This document shows, one piece after another, positions 61,926-64,000 of a stretch of DNA of 64,000 nucleotides. The notes below the pieces were generated by a model. It had not been told where the DNA came from. It saw nothing but the letters and a program-made list of their open reading frames with translations, and did no database searches. Location of the stretch: NCBI RefSeq assembly GCF_000001735.4, contig NC_003070.9, positions 6,758,001 through 6,822,000 on the forward strand, in the 5' to 3' direction. This DNA is from Arabidopsis thaliana. Its lineage: Eukaryota > Streptophyta > Magnoliopsida > Brassicales > Brassicaceae. The position numbers and the translations under genes are program-made. The stretch's first letter is position 1, and each line of letters starts with the position of its first letter.

Positions 61926-64000
61926 CTACCAATAATCTTTACAGGAACAATCTCCATTCTTAAAGTGGTGCAAGCATCTTGTGTCCTCCAACAATATGTC
62001 ACAGCCGTATCTCTTAGAGACGTACTTTGCAGTATCATGGCAGTCTCGGCACATCCTAAGATTTTTCAAGATCCTTATCGTCGTCTTAGATGCACCGGAT
62101 GACGAAATGAGACCAAACGCCATGGCAAATTTTTCACTGTGGATTCCACAAGTTTCTTCCCTTCCTTCTTCCTCAATCCAAAGTTCTCCATTATATTGGT
62201 CACTTCTATTATCCAGCCTACTCATTTTTTCCACCAAGGGATACAGCACATCAGTACATAATTTCGACTGATCACCTGTCGTGAATGTGTGAATTAAATT
62301 TCTGACTTCAATCCAGCTCTGCCCGAGAGGTTTCTTCAACAGGTTATCTCTCCTCGGTTTATTTCCTTCTAATGATCTCCCAAGTTTTGCACCTAATGCA
62401 TAGATCTGCGAAACAATACTTTCAGTGGCTGTATTTTCAGGTTCCAAGGAGAATAAGTTCTCTGCGGCATGGATTGCCATGTCAATATCACCATGAATCC
62501 TGCAGCCAGTTAAGAAGCTTTCCCAGATGGGTGTCTCTGATTGAATATTCATCTCCTGGATAAACTGCAGAGCTTCTTCAAGTCTGTTGGCTCGTCCATA
62601 CAAATATACCATAGCAGAACAATGTTCCAGAGCAGGAATAATATGGTAATCATTCGCAATGCTGTAGAAAACTTTCTTTCCTTCGTCTACATTTCCCATT
62701 AGACCGTGCGCAAGAATAATACTCGAAAGCGTTCCCCTGTTCGGCGTAATCCCCTGTGTCTTCATTTGATTAAAAAGAGCAAGAGCTGGACCATAGCTAC
62801 CATGTAAAACATAACCTCCAATCAGCGAGTTCCAAGTTATGATGTCTTTCGTTTCCATACCCAGGAAGATGGTTCTTGAGTATTCTATATCCCCTGACTT
62901 AGCATAAGTATCTGTTAAAGCGTTTTTAACGGCATGAATAGCATCAAGATTTCTCCGCAATACGCAACCGTGTATCTCTCTTACCATTTTTGCCCCAAGA
63001 AGATTAGCACACGCTGGTAAGAGACTTAGAATGGTAACTGAATTTGGCATGAAGCGAGAAAACTGCATTTTTCGAAAAAGTTCCAAGGCCTCGTCTTTTT
63101 TTCCGTTTTGTATGTAACCTGCAATAATTAGATTCCATGTTGCAGTATTCCGCTGAACTTTTCCATCTTTTTCCATCCTCTGAAATAAGTCCATAGCCTC
63201 ACCCTCGTCTCCATTCTTAATATATCCTGAGATCATTGTGTTCCATGTGATAATATTTGGTCTTAAATTTGCATCTTGCATCCTCGTAAACAACTCATAA
63301 GCCTTCCCACAATAGCCTGCTTGGCAATACCCTGTTATCATTGAGTTCCAAGTATATACATCCTTATTCTTTACCGAATCAAAAACTTTCCTTGCATCTT
63401 CCAGTTTTCCACACTTTGAATACATATCAACCAGAGAATTGCCCACAAGCACATCATCGATAAATCCCATCTTCACAGCAATAGAATGAACTTCTGAGCC
63501 CTGGTTTATAACTTTCAAACATGAACAAGCAGACACAGCACTCATAATAGTGACTGCATTTGGCACTACACCCGCTAAAAACATCTTCCTAAACATATCT
63601 AATGCCTGATATCTCATCCCATTATGAATCAAACCCGAAATCATAGCTGTCCACGTAAACACATCAGCAGTTATACCAAAAGTCTCCATCTTCTGCATCA
63701 AATCCATTGCAGCATCACATTTCCCTAGCTGGTTATAACCCCCAATCAGTATGTTCCAAGTAACTAACCCAGGAGAAATTCCTTCCTTTTCCATCTCTTT
63801 AACCAATTCTACAGCTTCTTCATGTTTACCATTTTGGCAGTAAGCTAACAGTACTGAGTTCCAAGCAATCACATCTCTCTCCCTCATACGTCTAAAAAAC
63901 TTGGTAGCGAAATCCAATTCACCACATTTCGCATACACAGCTAAAATCGAGTTACTAACACGAAGACACGAACTCATCCCGAGTTTTATAACCACCGAAT
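61926..64000 (-). CDS. DYW-class pentatricopeptide repeat protein (5' end outside window)
   Basis: A single open frame on the minus strand runs from the window edge to a stop at 61926, about 690 residues of the C-terminal part; the start lies beyond 64000. Repeated PLS-type PPR motifs (P, L and S forms, many with DVxxWNSMIxGY or NxxTWNxxIxGY) are followed by E/E+ regions. A DYW domain comes last, with HSEKFAMAFG, the zinc pattern CRDCH, HHFKNGDCSC and the terminal triplet DYW. Such proteins carry out site-specific C-to-U RNA editing in plastids or mitochondria; the HxE motif (HSE) is the deaminase catalytic site. It matches At1g19720. The target is unknown and the transit peptide is not visible here. 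Confidence 0.94.
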   Translation of the reverse strand, partial: SVVIKLGMSSCLRVSNSILAVYAKCGELDFATKFFRRMRERDVIAWNSVLLAYCQNGKHEEAVELVKEMEKEGISPGLVTWNILIGGYNQLGKCDAAMDLMQKMETFGITADVFTWTAMISGLIHNGMRYQALDMFRKMFLAGVVPNAVTIMSAVSACSCLKVINQGSEVHSIAVKMGFIDDVLVGNSLVDMYSKCGKLEDARKVFDSVKNKDVYTWNSMITGYCQAGYCGKAYELFTRMQDANLRPNIITWNTMISGYIKNGDEGEAMDLFQRMEKDGKVQRNTATWNLIIAGYIQNGKKDEALELFRKMQFSRFMPNSVTILSLLPACANLLGAKMVREIHGCVLRRNLDAIHAVKNALTDTYAKSGDIEYSRTIFLGMETKDIITWNSLIGGYVLHGSYGPALALFNQMKTQGITPNRGTLSSIILAHGLMGNVDEGKKVFYSIANDYHIIPALEHCSAMVYLYGRANRLEEALQFIQEMNIQSETPIWESFLTGCRIHGDIDMAIHAAENLFSLEPENTATESIVSQIYALGAKLGRSLEGNKPRRDNLLKKPLGQSWIEVRNLIHTFTTGDQSKLCTDVLYPLVEKMSRLDNRSDQYNGELWIEEEGREETCGIHSEKFAMAFGLISSSGASKTTIRILKNLRMCRDCHDTAKYVSKRYGCDILLEDTRCLHHFKNGDCSCKDYW

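Overview
The window is plant nuclear DNA and is almost certainly Arabidopsis thaliana chromosome 1. Intergenic DNA is AT-rich, introns are short (about 80-500 bp) with GT/AG borders, and hand-spliced products match Arabidopsis proteins I recognise: gamma carbonic anhydrase 1, DHAR1, PDF1.4, CYP722A1, JMT, BBD2, CLH1 and BEL10. Gene order fits the interval from about At1g19520 to At1g19720. Locus names are from memory. Exon borders were read directly, by reading frame and splice dinucleotides, and summed lengths are in frame in every intact model.

Layout. 1-2031: repeat-rich DNA with an Emigrant-like MITE remnant and a long perfect hairpin. 2032-9247 (+): NFD5 (PPR protein), a 117-aa hypoxia-type small protein and an NmrA/isoflavone-reductase-like enzyme. 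9451-15260 is a gene graveyard: a broken DHAR copy, a frameshifted DC1-domain gene, an FBD/LRR fragment, a UPF0725-like fragment and a broken reductase copy. It lies inside a tandem duplication of a reductase+DHAR block. 15462-22898: DHAR1 (-), GAMMA CA1 (+) and a pfkB kinase (+). 23065-24024: a candidate 47-aa membrane microprotein (-) and the defensin PDF1.4 (-). 26020-27075: a membrane protein with a DUF761-type motif and an 8-residue repeat. 27427-33708 (-): CYP722A1 and JMT. 33709-38510 is gene-poor and carries a 103-bp tandem repeat. 38511-46923 (-): SFH4, BBD2 and CLH1. 47909-49682 (+): a RING protein. 49925-53854 (-): a Rossmann-fold protein and BEL10. 56920-58716 (+): a GT4-type glycosyltransferase. 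58934-61432 (-): a three-domain jacalin lectin. 61926-64000 (-): a DYW-class PPR protein running off the window.

The genes form no operon-like unit. Several share themes: jasmonate and defence (JMT, CLH1, PDF1.4, BBD2), ascorbate redox (DHAR1) and organelles (NFD5, GAMMA CA1, the DYW PPR). From memory, the DHAR/reductase - SFH - BBD - RING - BELL - glycosyltransferase order resembles At1g75270-At1g75420, its partner from the alpha whole-genome duplication.

I saw no tRNA, rRNA, CRISPR array or complete autonomous transposon. The most useful observations are the reciprocal decay of the duplicated block, the 47-aa ORF behind site II motifs, the MITE/hairpin complex, and the 253-bp and 103-bp tandem repeats.
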